Origin: Solen grandis
Lineage: Eukaryota > Mollusca > Bivalvia > Adapedonta > Solenidae
Assembly (NCBI GenBank): GCA_021229015.1
Contig: CM037777.1
Location: 61,798,369 to 61,862,368 of the forward strand
DNA: 64,000 nt
Direction of reading: 5' to 3'
Part shown: positions 13,701-24,762 of the stretch, piece after piece
Position numbering within the stretch: position 1 is the stretch's first letter
Layout of the letters: each line of letters starts with the position of its first letter
Translations under genes and position numbers: made by a program
Notes under the pieces: model-generated
What the model saw: only the letters and a program-made list of their open reading frames with translations
Databases searched by the model: none
Told to the model about the DNA's origin: nothing

Positions 13701-16700
13701 ATTAAGAGTATCCTACTTTACTCATCTTACATGGGCGGTGACTTTGATTTTCCAGTCACCGAGAACTGGATGACTGTCCATCGCCATGAGGTTTGTGATC
13801 ACGCCAGAGCTGTCCCTGAGGTTTTTGATCTGCTTGATTTTGTTCGTGTTGGGATCCTGCAAATATTACGTAGATGCTTTGAAAGAAGGTCAAAATCAAG
13901 ATATAAATAGACACAAGCAATGTTTTAATAAAAATATTTTTTAAAGAAATGTTTAATTGTTTCATTGCTTCAAAAAGCATTCCTAAATCTTTGATTCATT
14001 CCATTCTTCTTGAAGGCTTCTGGGGCAGTCTAGTGGTTTTTGTCTGTAAGGATATTAAAAATTGGACCCTACAGTGGGGGTCGAACGATAAGTATTTGTT
14101 GGGTTCGACTTCCCACCGACATAATTTCAGTCATTTGGAGAGGATGTCTTCTTATGACAAATATAGAGCTGCTTCACTGTTGTATCACCCCGTAGACATC
14201 TGACATGACACCATACACAGTCACATTATCCTGACACCGGGCCAACCAGTCCTGGAACTACCCTTATATACCAAGCAAGAGAGCTATACCAGTACCATTT
14301 TATAATTGTATCATGTGTCACCATAGCTTCAAAAAGATGCACATCTAGTGTAAATGTCAAAATGTTAAAACCGTGATTAAAAAAGTAAGGTTTGCTTAAT
14401 CTAATGTAAGCCATAGATAATACTTACAAAGATATCTACGTCATATGCCCCCGTGTAGACAGTTAGATTTGGGAACACTGCAAAAGCTCCTGTAGCAAAC
14501 TGAAATAGGATTAACATTGTAATCATTTTATATATTATACTTTTGATAAGGTTATTTTTTAATTATTTTAACCATTATAGTATTTAGCATTAGCATTGCT
14601 TTTGAAATACAATACGTGATGTCTTACACGTCGAAAAACAAATTTAAACACTTAAAGACGTTTGAGCAGTTTTTTTCTAACGGACTGATTTTTCTAAAAA
14701 TGTGCATATAAGTATTTAAGATTTTAACTAAAAGATATATAATGTAAAAATAGGGGCTTGTTTTAGAAATCAAACTTATGGTAGAGCATCACTATTTGCT
14801 AATATTTGTTGAAAAAAAAGCATGGCATTAAAAAATAAGGAAGATTTTGTTTCTAAATACTGTAACAGCATATAAAAATGATATTTTTAAAATATTTTTA
14901 TCACCATTTGTAACTTCTAATGTATTCTGCAAGATACAGATAAAAATACTGTCAAATATGCAATGAAAATACAAAACGGGCAAAAAATCTCATTTGTGCC
15001 CGGACAAAAATGTATACAAAAACTATCCTAAAACTGGGAATTTTTATATATAATTTTCTTAATAATTTTTTTTCAACGGACAGATTTCCTTCATTTTTCA
15101 GAGACAATTCTCTGATATAAATGCTTTCTGAAAATGTAAAAAGTACATACCTTACCAGATTTTTTTTTAACTAAAACTGCTTTTTTATTGTAATTTTAGC
15201 CAAATTTGCCTAAAAACTCTACAATTTGAAAATTTGTACCTATAAAATTTTGCAAATATACTTTTGATGATATTCTTAACAGCTGAATCTTACAATTTGG
15301 GCTTTCTTCTATCAGTCTACTTAAAATAAATGAGAAATTAAAAAAAAATCAAAATCAGCTGTAACCCGCTGAAACTGACAACACTCATTTTGCAAATTAC
15401 CATTTCAGACACCTTATGTTGGTTTCAGACGTCTTTCGTGTGAGTTATAACAGACATTTTCGGAACATTATGCAGACCTTCCTATCTTGAACGTCTAGCA
15501 GACAATTTATTTAATTGACATTTTCGACAATTAATGCTAGCTCATAAAATGAAGAGGATTTATAAATCGCTTGTGTATTACGTTAAGTTCTTGTATGTTT
15601 GTTTTAACTTGGTTTTCTGTACTAACGAGGAATCCTACATATTCGACCAACTATTCCTAGCGCTACGTACTGTTTTGAATAAGATAACACATTCCACACA
15701 TTTCCTATTTTACAAACTATCCAAATTACTTATTCATGTACATAGCGTAACATTAATCATTAATACTTTAATAAATATCAATATTTGTCAAAAAATGGAC
15801 GAATTGCGTATTTTGATTTGAAAATAAAAGATGACGAAATTCACGCTTAAAAACGCGAACATTAACCCCATGCCACTCGTTTGTAAAATAGATTCGGAAG
15901 ATCAACTAGAAGATGCCCTATCTCCCGGAACTACCTTTAGTACAAAAGCAACGGAATGTTATGTTAACGAAAAATTATGAGTTTATTATATTTATTAATT
16001 AGTTCTTAAGACGGATGCTTAGATCCGAACTTTAGTAGGGACAATATTCTTATATAACTGTTTAATGATAAGGGGCTTATACTCAGAAAAGAATTAGCAA
16101 ATAATTAAAGAGGAATTCGTCATATGTTCATTCGTAATCGCCGTAAAATAGCACGAATTACGGGATCGATTCTTGTTGAGGGTCCAGCTTCTCATAGGGG
16201 CCTTCCAGGAGGGAAAATACTGGTTTAGATAAACATAGAGAGGGTTTAAAAATAGTTTCACAGATCATGAAACATACGTTGAAACTGATGTAGCCCTCGC
16301 AGTTACTGGGAGGTAGTGGGTTCGTTCACCGGATGCGACACAAAAAACTCGTTAGAAATGATACTGATATATTTAACCTATTTCCCCAAAAGCACAGATC
16401 CAGGCGTAGTTTACCCAGTTTCAGAACAATGTAATGTTATATATGTGTGTAGGTCAGGTAACTTGAATTCTGCGTGAACTTGAAATGAAACAGCGCAAAA
16501 TATGGCTCATGTTTATAAACGTCCCTAAATGATTAATATACAGTTAAAGGGACAACAAACAAACACAACCATCTGCAATACCTGTTTGGCCTGGCTTGTA
16601 TTTGGCCTTATTGGTCTGGATAAAGATGGAGATACTCTTTTTCTCGTAGTTAATGTCCGTCTCATCAGTGAAGTGAACACCATGTCCGTTGCCTTGCACG

Positions 16701-17656
16701 TGCAGCTGATACCAACCGCTCGGTACATCATCCGGGACCTAGGCGATATGTATTGACAGTTTATAGACGATATCCGGATCTCACATAAAGGGGTTTTTTC
16801 ATGTAAGTACAAAGCATGTTAAAAAGCATGCAGTACAACATTAATTCTAAAATTACTTTTTGTTGATCTTTGTTAATTTATAACAGCAATATGTGTGTTG
16901 TACCTACATGAATCTTGGAAAATTCCGAATATTCCGGAATAAGTATAATATTTACTACTTATATCTCATATAATGAAGATAAAATTGCATCATGTTTCTT
17001 ATTCCCGTGAAAAGCAATTCAGTCGGCCACCTTTAGGGATATGACAGTTAACAGGGGATGTATGCTGTTATTATTCAATCCGATAAAAAGTGAGAAACAA
17101 AACTAGTCTTAGTATATTTATTCCGTTTGTATAAGTTTACTATTTTTGTAAATGAACTTTATATTTATAATACATACCTGGAGCTGCAAAGTGCCAGCGT
17201 TTCCTAAAATTTACAAATCAGTTTTTAATACATTTTCCGAACTTGTATATTTTTTTCAAACATGCTAGGTGTCCTAAATAAATCTGCTAGATAAATATCA
17301 TCATCACCAAATACTTCATGATCAACATCAAATACTTCAACGCGAGGTTATTACTGAGGTTGACTACGCGATGTGCTTATTCCTTGCACTAAATTAGATT
17401 AAATCAATCGGGTTAAAAATAGGAATTTTGAACAAATTGCTCAACAACTTCTAAATGCATATCCGACGATAAAGGAAATAACTACAATAGCGTACCTTGT
17501 GTAAAGTCACCCTTGGTTGTGACTACAGTTTCGTGTCTGAACTTGTTTATAAGGTCGACCTTGACATTGACCGAGCCTGTCGTGTTCAGGATGTTGACAC
17601 TCACACTCAGGGGGACCCCTGGGCGGAAACTCGTCGGCGTCACGACGACATAGGAA
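242..17656 (-). CDS. CD109/alpha-2-macroglobulin-like thioester-containing protein, 5' and middle exons (partial)
   Basis: Secreted or surface protein of the A2M/CD109/TEP family, which traps proteases or opsonises targets through a thioester. Sixteen exons, in transcription order: 17496-17656, 17178-17203, 16582-16738, 14428-14499, 13731-13856, 13072-13111, 12764-12848, 7810-7912, 6788-7009, 5907-6134, 5303-5404, 3721-3783, 3269-3445, 2707-2856, 818-982, 242-296. All have AG/GT boundaries and consistent phase except at one point. Family landmarks are SYVVVTPTSFRPGVPLSV (MG1), SIFIQTNKAKYKPGQT (MG2), VLPKFDV and TYGKPVQGNV (MG3), KSYSPSNNYIQL, and LLAVDQSVLLLKSGNDVT before the bait region. 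The exon at 14428-14499 has one extra base that breaks the frame (see finding). No signal-peptide exon was found between 17657 and the N gap. The thioester (GCGEQ) domain would lie left of the window. Introns are repeat-rich. Family assignment is firm; CD109 versus A2M subtype is inferred from the C-terminal fragment nearby. Confidence 0.9.
2858..3055. repeat. degenerate minisatellite next to a TEP exon
   Basis: Imperfect units of about 28 bases, each with GGTGACAAGAAATCAAA or a variant. The first unit overlaps the acceptor of exon 2707-2856. Confidence 0.7.
6258..6462 (-). repeat. tRNA-derived SINE (family 2)
   Basis: Contains TACCGTCGCTGCGATAGTAT, GCTAATTACAGGTGGAAGAA, ACCGACCTACCGCAAGCCAG and B-box GGGATTCGAACCC. 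It is cut in the tRNA head near 6462. It aligns with 34843-35090 and lies in a TEP intron. Confidence 0.8.
6532..6775. repeat. 44-bp minisatellite next to a TEP exon
   Basis: CACATACCAAGA recurs every 44 bases (6541, 6585, 6629, 6673, 6717, 6761), about 5.5 units. The array stops a few bases from the splice donor of exon 6788-7009. Confidence 0.9.
7022..7255. repeat. 68-bp tandem repeat next to a TEP exon
   Basis: GAGTGTATTGTT-type units recur at 7036, 7104, 7172 and 7240 (68 bases). Each unit includes a GAAT...GCATATT..AAC segment resembling the sequence just upstream of the exon 6788-7009 acceptor. Confidence 0.85.
7734..7790 (+). repeat. GA-rich microsatellite
   Basis: Purine run of GAGAGA with G interruptions, a few bases downstream of the 7810-7912 exon in the sense direction of the TEP gene. 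Confidence 0.9.
8259..8600 (+). repeat. left arm of long inverted repeat in TEP intron
   Basis: Matches the reverse complement of 12340-12700 over about 340 bases with scattered differences. Shared blocks include TAAGATACAAACGAAG, TCTTCTTAAGAAGAT and GTTCAAAAATAAGCTTTA. Both arms lie near the ends of the intron between exons 12764-12848 and 7810-7912. Confidence 0.85.
8600..9850. repeat. diverged tandem repeats between inverted-repeat arms
   Basis: Several imperfect copies of a segment containing a CGTGGTTATGACG-like motif, then AGATTTCTCTCGCT and GGCATCAT. Copies lie at about 8690, 9130, 9290 and 9560. No gene is seen. Likely an old tandem duplication within a mobile element. Confidence 0.55.
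10120..11545. repeat. 168-bp tandem repeat array
   Basis: The motif TTTCTCAGGAACTAATGG recurs at 168-base spacing (10213, 10381, 10549, 10717, 10884, 11052, 11220, then 11429 after a 41-base partial duplication), about eight units. The array opens with GTCCGTCCG repeats at 10160-10190. Units fall into two alternating kinds (GAGGAGATGCGCATA versus GAGTAGATATGCATA), suggesting growth by doubling of a 336-bp dimer. Confidence 0.9.
12340..12700 (-). repeat. right arm of long inverted repeat in TEP intron
   Basis: Reverse-complement partner of 8259-8600. The two arms enclose about 3.7 kb containing diverged repeats and the 168-bp array. Foldback element or transposon with long terminal inverted repeats; no transposase is recognised between them. 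Confidence 0.85.
14092..14315 (-). repeat. SINE family 1, partial
   Basis: Contains reverse-complement body motifs TTCCCACCGACA and CACATTATCCTGACACCGGG, with CTATACCAGTACCATTTTA. The tRNA head is missing. It lies in the intron between TEP exons 14428-14499 and 13731-13856. Confidence 0.75.
14428..14499 (-). other. TEP exon with probable 1-base frameshift
   Basis: The upstream exon ends ...YKPGQT plus one base (phase 1). Entering this exon in that phase gives V-C-Y-R, matching the family's V-x-F-R after PGQT, then reaches a stop. In a different phase the rest of the exon reads AFAVFPNLTVYTGAYDVDIF, which fits the family and joins the next exon (DPNTNKI) in phase. One extra base near 14489-14491 explains both halves, and 71 bases would fit where 72 are present. 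A second AG ten bases inside the exon would restore the frame with loss of about three residues. Confidence 0.75.
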
Positions 17657-18648
17657 CTGTAATGAGAGAACAGGTACAGGTTATAATGGAATATTTTGGT
17701 TATAGTGCAGTTATCAGAAAACCCTCATGCATTACTTACTTGCTTAACAACGGTATAATCTCTGATTAATTTCGTAAAAAGAAATATGTAATGTGGTACA
17801 GTCCAAAATGAGACAATGACAACGCGGGAATAAACTTTTAAGATGAACATAAATCCTTCCGCCAAATATCAAATTGGATACATACTCGCAGATGACTAGA
17901 AAGGGTTATGTTGTGTTTATTATTTTTTCTTGTTAAATTAATTTAATGTCAACGGCACAACAATTGATTTTTTGCTAGGGAACTCGACCTCTTATTCTAA
18001 TTAATTATCAACTGAGTACGCGAAATATCATTTTGAAATAAACGAATGTTTTCTTAACAGGCGTCCAATTAAACTTGTGTGTGTTATCTCCCACTCCACC
18101 CACACGTTTGGGTATATTCTCGTACAACACCCTAATGACCCAACCTTTTACTTAACTTAACAAGTACAAGACAATTATTGTTTCATATATTGACATTTCA
18201 ATGTAATTCAGTTCGCCACTATAGAATTAATTTAATCAGTCATGGACATTTGAGAGATATGTCTAAAGAACAAACAATGTGATATTAACAAGAACAGAGC
18301 CGAGCGACAGAAAATGACAAAAACTGAATTATTAAAGTACATTTAATGTGTATTCTAAAAAGTCGACTGATAATACCTATCGAAATATATGTGTCTTAGA
18401 ATTGGCCACCAATTTTTGAACAGGCAATTGGACATTCCGGAATATGAAGACTACAGTGCCCTGCTGTACTAGTGATTTGTATTTGCACACAATGGCTTTT
18501 TCCGGTGGCCAGTTTTAGATCCAACCCTTACCAGGAAGTCGAGCGTTCGAATTCCTGACATATTTTAAAGTCGTTTAACTGTTACTGGTATGACTCCCAT
18601 GTGTTTGTCACTCAGTACACACATGTGTAATATAATTCCAGGACTAAA
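17657..18648. other. non-coding stretch upstream of the first visible TEP exon
   Basis: No exon recognised. The first coding exon (signal peptide) of the minus-strand TEP gene should lie here or beyond, but no convincing Met plus hydrophobic stretch next to a splice donor is visible. Confidence 0.5.
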
Positions 18649-18748
18649 NNNNNNNNNNNNNNNNNNNNNNNNNNNNNNNNNNNNNNNNNNNNNNNNNNNN
18701 NNNNNNNNNNNNNNNNNNNNNNNNNNNNNNNNNNNNNNNNNNNNNNNN
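18649..18748. other. assembly gap, 100 N
   Basis: Exactly 100 undetermined bases, the conventional length for a scaffold join of unknown size. Minus-strand TEP exons lie on its left and plus-strand TEP exons on its right. Confidence 0.99.
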
Positions 18749-19532
18749 TGTTTTTTTCTTAATACAAAATGATTTCCACGCAGAATGACCCTTTTACACT
18801 CAAATTTTAAAACAAAAGTATCTCGGAAATTCTATCTGCTGTGTTTACATATTTATAAATGGAAGTCATATGTGTACAATTCGCAACTGCTATGATGGCA
18901 TTATATTTGACTCGTAATGTATTAAATGTTATTTTTGAGTGAATAATTATTTATACAAGATTTGTTTGGGGGGTATCAGTGTGAATTTGAAAGAATTAAT
19001 TGGTACGTGAACATTTGCTATTTTCTGTATTTTATTTATGTTGCATTTCCTAATTAAATCTTAGAGTGGCGCAGTTTGGGCACTCGAGCATACACAATGC
19101 TTGAAACGAAAATCAAACAATACAAATTACAATCACTTAACCAACATTTTATTATGAATACATCATGATTTTGATTCTAGATACATATATAACGCATTTG
19201 CCCTCACGATTTGACACCAAAACTCCTTCAAATGAAATCACTGACTATTTGCAATGCATTTAAACAGAAACAGTTTATTTTTTCATTCTTATTCCAGCCT
19301 GTATTCGTCGCAGTATCATGTAAGACATCATACAATATATAAGGCCTGTAATAAAAATAGATACCTATCATGTACTAGCGATATAAATACTATGCACTTT
19401 CACAAGGTTATTCAGCAATGCCTCAAGCAGCTGTTTGGTATGTATGTTCATATCTAAGTAGGAAACACTCATTAACTGGTATCTATGTGTCTACTTCTCT
19501 GAAAAACAGCAACGAAGTAAATTATGTTACAG

Positions 19533-20390
19533 ATGGTTAAAAACCGGTGCCAGCGGAATGGCAGTTCAGGAATTCGGCATCCCCACAGGTTTCGAGGCTG
19601 ACCTTGAGAGTTTTGCCCAGCACACTCTGATTAAGAAATTTGAAACAGAAAACAGGAAAGTCATCTTTTATTTTGACCAGGTACAGACTTATTACCAGAT
19701 ATGCTTCTAATGACAGATACCGTAGTCTTTTTAGTTTTGCAGAATTTTTGGTCGCTCTTTTAATAACTGTTTAGAGATTATCCTCTATTTTAGACTTGTT
19801 TATCTGCTCACAAACAGTAGCACAAACAAGCCAGTGGTTCAACCGTGTTTTTGTGTTGTTTTTCTTAATCACAACATTCCGAAAGATATCTAAATATTGA
19901 AAAGTTGAAAGATCCAGGTTTACGGACATCAGTTCAACATTTATGTTGGAATTATTTTGCCGAATCATTTGGATCCAATGCCCATGATATTCAAACTAAT
20001 GCGTCGAAAAATAGGGTTATGATATAATAAAAGAATTTATACTACCTACAATGTACTCAGCGAGAATTGAAAAAAAATACATTGCATATCATAAGAAATC
20101 AAAACAATGTAAGCTTTGAATGCAAATTAATCAATATATGAAACTGGGGTTCAGTTAAGAGCAGTGACAAATTATTCTGCAAATTACTAGCTAGTACATG
20201 TCATTTCCTGAATAGTTTTCATTCTTACTGTGTAAATGTATATATTATTTTGCCCCACCGTCCAGATAAGAACCACGCCCCTCTGTCTGACCATGGATGT
20301 CATCAGGACGGGATTTGTTGCCAAATCTCAGCCAGCAGCCATTCGACTGTACGACTACTACCAGCCGAGTATGTAACCATAGCTACCCAA

Positions 20391-20427
<37 letters not shown>

Positions 20428-21523
20428 AAGATTACGTGATTTGCTTATTGATGTTCTCAAGCGAAAATATATATTTGAAATATTTTACTTATTTACACCA
20501 AACAAAAGTGATAGATCAAAATCCAAGTACTGTGAAATCATTAATCTAAAATTAAAATCACGAAATTCTCTTGGGTACATAATCAACGAAAATGAATGTC
20601 AACTAAAATGAATTATTTTACATTACATAAAATAACGTTTTCCTTCAGTTGCAAAATTGGACCTTATTGATAACAGTTTCCATAGAATATTTGTGATATC
20701 TTAGTACTACAACGAAAGAATTGATATTATCCTAACTCATTGGGAATATTTTAACATTTTATTCCTTTAAAATTTTGGAGTACCCATCAATCTTAAATTG
20801 TTCGGGGTTTTTTTCAGGTAACCAAGTGACCCAATTCTACCAGTCCCACTTGCTCCAGAACAGTGACATTTGTGACGTATGTGCAGAGTGCGCATGCGCT
20901 ATGGTAAGTGTGGACCTGATTTGCCAGAATTACTCTTGATGAATATTCATGTGTAAAATTTAAATAAAGATATGAAGATCAGGGAAATGGAGATCATGGG
21001 GCCGATGCATAGGATAGTTATTTCAAAATATAGTTCAATAAAGGTGACAATTGAGTGTCATTGATAAACACTTCGGCTTTTGTTTTCGGGGGATGGAGTG
21101 TACCAGGCAACCATGTACAATAATGGACACAGATTAAGGAAAGAATATTATAGCATGTAACAAAGTTTATTTACGCTTCATATTTCAAGCGATATTGAAT
21201 AAAGATTATTTAAAATTCATATTTCAAACGATAGAAATGTATCATTTAACAAAAATATATACACTATATATTAAATGATAGAAATATATTAAAAAGAGTA
21301 TTTGTATTTTTATTCAAACTATAGCATTATATATTGAACAAAGTCTACTCACACTTTATATTGCAAGTGATCGATACCTATCATTTAACAAATTTATGTT
21401 TTAATCGATGTTTAAATTGACTTTACAGAGATGCAAGCTTGTAAATGAAATATCAAATATTGCATTTTTATCGTAACTGAACCGCTGACCTTGATTTATT
21501 TTCAGGCTGATGGAAAAAGCTAA
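19533..21523 (+). CDS. CD109/A2M-like protein, C-terminal receptor-binding exons (partial)
   Basis: Four plus-strand exons, 19533-19680, 20266-20368, 20818-20903 and 21506-21523, are joined in phase by standard AG/GT sites and end in TAA at 21521-21523. The product reads SGMAVQEFGIPTGF, then KKFETENRKVIFYFDQ, then AAIRLYDYYQPS. These are the hallmarks of the A2M receptor-binding (C-terminal) domain. It finishes with a Cys-rich tail (CDVCAECACAM) and ADGKS. CD109 and insect TEPs have a similar C-terminal Cys cluster, so this is closer to CD109/TEP than to mammalian A2M. No hydrophobic GPI-anchor tail follows. The 5' exons are absent: upstream lies the 100-N gap and then the 5' half of a family member on the opposite strand. 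Probably the 3' end of that gene, or of a second one lost in the gap. Confidence 0.88.
20393..20424 (+). repeat. TC microsatellite
   Basis: Uninterrupted (TC)n about 25 bases after the splice donor of the TEP exon 20266-20368. Confidence 0.95.
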
Positions 21524-22014
21524 TTGGATACTCAAAATAGTTCTTACAGAATGACAACGTTAAAACATTAAGACTGGACAGCAATAGGGCTTCACTTTCA
21601 ATTAATTACAGTGTGATTATGTATTGATTAAAACGTTTCCACATTATTTGTGAATACATGTGTAGTTTCTATAGTGCAGTGTACTGACATTGATATGCTG
21701 ATCTGTGAGAGCAACCTCTTACATTTATGATAATGCATGCACAAACATTCCTGCATGACTTACATACATGTTGAGCATGCACGTTTTATATGAAGAAATC
21801 AGAATAAGTGTATATATACTTTGTCAAAACAATACAGAGCTAATAATAAAATGCATTTTTACCTTGTGTAGAGTGTTGTCATTAATCAAATGAACTTATT
21901 GGTAAAATAATTGACATGTTACAGATATTACAAAAAACACGTTAAGATCTAGAATTAAATAAATATAAGGCATTAATGGGCAAAATCAGTTTTACAACTA
22001 TCCAATAAAAAGAA

Positions 22015-22190
22015 GTCCCATAAAAACTCTTATATGCTAAATATCAACTTTTCCTGATATTAACTTTTCCTAATTCACTTAAGTTATTTCTCCTCTCAAC
22101 CCAGACAGTTTCTCCTTCTTCTAGTGTGTCACTTTGGTGTCTTTGGGGGTATTTTTTAACACATTGTCCCCTGTCCGAACCTCTAGTTTG
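22015..22190 (-). pseudogene. decayed C1q-domain fragment
   Basis: The reverse strand reads VRTGDN, then KDTKVTH, then after a one-base deletion ETVWVERRN. This parallels VRAGDDAHKD, DTTVTH and GETVWVERRN of the intact C1q gene at 33633-34229. The downstream sequence also aligns with that gene's 3' end. The frameshift and the missing N-terminal half mark it as a relic. Homology stops abruptly near 22190, where a tRNA-like segment begins. Confidence 0.75.
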
Positions 22191-23402
22191 TTGCCCCTGC
22201 CTTTTAGGCGTTTGGTTATGAAGCCGATGTTTGTAGGTTCGATCCTCACTTGGGTCGGGCACGGTCTGCATGATGAATGACCTACGATTTCTGTCTGATG
22301 GTCATTCGTTTTCCACCAAGCCACACTCTTCACAGTAATTACGTCACGCAACGCTCTCTAATTGTTATCTACTGATAAGGGGAAGTATCTGCTGATGCAA
22401 GCTAATATTCTGTTTAACCTAACCCCGGAAAAAAATTGTTAAGTTAAATGTCCATGTTAGCCTTTGATGGCATGAATCAAATCAAGTAACTCAAATTTCA
22501 AGAAGATAAAAATAATTGTTTAAAGGTGTATGTGTTTTCAAAAAGGAGGATAATAGTTGCAGCATTGGAAAATAATACAGAATGGATTTGTTTTTGAAAT
22601 CTTTCAATTGATGTGAACAATAAAAGTTTTATTGCAACTTTCATAGAAGAATTAATGTCTATAGGAATGACACACGAAATGAAAGAAAAATGAACACAAA
22701 TCTATGACTAACAAAAATGCACAGGTGAAACTTAGATTGTAAAACATCCGTTGCCCGTTATTGGTGTAGCAAAATTATCATTGAATCGGGTACGAACTAC
22801 GTCAAGAGTGTCACTTATTACTACAGTTGTTTAGCCTTGCTGTATGCTGTAGAAAATCGTGGTCAGGCCAGACTACAGCGTCTTCCTTTCAAGGGTTCGT
22901 ATTAATGCCACGTAACATAAACTAGAAAGATAAACTGGATAACTCTCAGAGACTAAAAAAAGAGGTTTGTGGTTAAAGTGGAGATACCATTCCGATTTTG
23001 TTGCTTTGAAACACACTTGTGACGTAGCTGCGAGGCTAGTCAAGGTTCCCCCAGAAATGTAGACTTAATTTTAAACAATACGTAGAACACCTACTATACG
23101 GTGTTCCCAAAAAATGTTCCTATTATTAGATTTATCCAATTTCGGTGGATTCACCACAAATTCTCGCAAACTGTACAATTTCATTTATTTCTAAGTACAA
23201 ATAACACAATTCTCGAATGGTTACTGAATAACCGTGATACTCTTTTTACATTAATTTTGTAACGTCACCAAATCCGGCACAAAAAAAACAGCTCGTTCTT
23301 TTAGTAATATAGACGCATAGTGTATTACAGTCTGGCTATAAAAAATCAACGATTACATAATACATGTAAGACATCAATGTACATGCTCGTTAACAAAGAC
23401 TT

Positions 23403-23685
23403 TCATTCAATTAAAAATCCTATCAAGGAATTCATGTGCTCAATATCTATTTTCCCTGTTCCCCAGTTTTCATTTCTCCTCTCAACCCAGACAGTTTCAC
23501 CTTCGTCCAAGTGTGTCACCGTGGTGTCTGAAGAGTAGTCTTTGTGCGCATTATCCCCAGCCCGAACTTCTCCCAATATGCCGTCCCCGTTTTTCATTAT
23601 ATAGAGCGCCAGCCAGTCATCATTGTTTGCACACGCCGTTACAGAAAATAGATACATACCGGATGTCGGTGCTTTAAAGACGTAG
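23403..23685 (-). pseudogene. 5'-truncated C1q-domain copy
   Basis: Frame open to the stop at 23403-23405. It encodes FKAPTSGMYLFSVTACANND, then LALYIMKNGDGILGEVRAGD, then GETVWVERRNENWG and the C-terminal strand. It is nearly identical by eye to the last 90 or so residues of the intact gene at 33633-34229. Homology ends sharply at about 23685, before VFKAP, so the signal peptide, coiled coil and first strands are missing. An AG about 30 bases upstream could act as a splice acceptor, but no 5' exon is visible. Probably a truncated duplicate. Confidence 0.7.
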
Positions 23686-23699
23686 AGATTTTTTGTAAA

Positions 23700-24762
23700 C
23701 TCTGTATGTATAACTATAATCAAACGAATTCGTTAGACATTGTTAAATTTCTGTGACTCATTATACAGCCTTTTTTTTAATAACGGTCTGTTAAATAGTG
23801 AACAGAGCATAACTTTTATTCACCCAGGTATCAGTAATACAATATGGGGTTATTTACAAACAGTTTTATAAGATAAGAAATGATGTTTATGGCATTTACG
23901 TTATAAATAATATGTGAGTAAAAACAAGTAGTAAGATAATTGTCTATAAGCGTTGAGTAAGGAACTGCTAACGCTGATTAGTGGTCATTATTTAATTAAA
24001 ACGGTTTTAAGGGTTGTTTCCATACACACAATTTTCCACGAATAATGTACGTGTAGCTGGGGTAACTATCACCGAGCGTGCTACTGAAAAAAAGTTTTAG
24101 CAATCTTTTCAAGGGGGTTAAAGGCACAATGGCTCTTTATGATACAATTGTTTTCCGTCATGCAGCTGCATTGGAAGAATATAAATAAGATACAGAGAAG
24201 GCATGTTATACCCTCCTGCAAGATCGGACTTGTTAAAGATGTTCGTGACAAAAATCATATCCTGATCCTGAGTAATATATTTAAAAGTTTAAAAGTTGTT
24301 AGTTATTTAGAAAATATGACTTGAAGTCTTTTGCTATCAGCGAGTACTACATGTAATACACTATATGCACTCAACGATCGCAGGAACACTGTTTACCATT
24401 ACCCAGCAACTCCTATAGTATGCAATTCAGAAAACTTGGAAATTGACGAAAAAACCAATAATCTATTCAATTTCTATAGTTACTATTCAATAAAGGAATT
24501 CTATATAAAAAAAAATGAACATTTAGTATGGAACATCTATGACCATACAACCGCAATCAAATATTGAAAACCATAATTAGTTATTATTATATTAAATATT
24601 TATCAAGTTTTACACAATTACCACAAACATGAATGTTTAACTATATAATAGGTTGCCTTTTCTGTAAATCATACTTGCATATTATCTCATTTTGTATTTG
24701 TTGGCTGTAAATATAAATATTTACTTCTTAATGAATAATATGCTATGTTTATAATTTGGTGA
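23700..24762. other. non-coding stretch
   Basis: AT-rich. Two short frames at 24139-24567 have no family features. Nothing recognised. Confidence 0.5.

Noticed and set aside
18520..18560. Signal-peptide exon of the minus-strand TEP gene (Met followed by a GTAAGG donor)
   Set aside because: The short peptide is not hydrophobic and the phase does not clearly match the next exon.
20250..20611. Plus-strand frames of 99 and 104 codons
   Set aside because: They run through the TEP exon into the TC microsatellite and intron; the real exon ends at 20368.
22195..22265. tRNA or SINE at the B-box-like GGTTCGATCC
   Set aside because: Only a short resemblance; no A-box and no matching SINE body seen.
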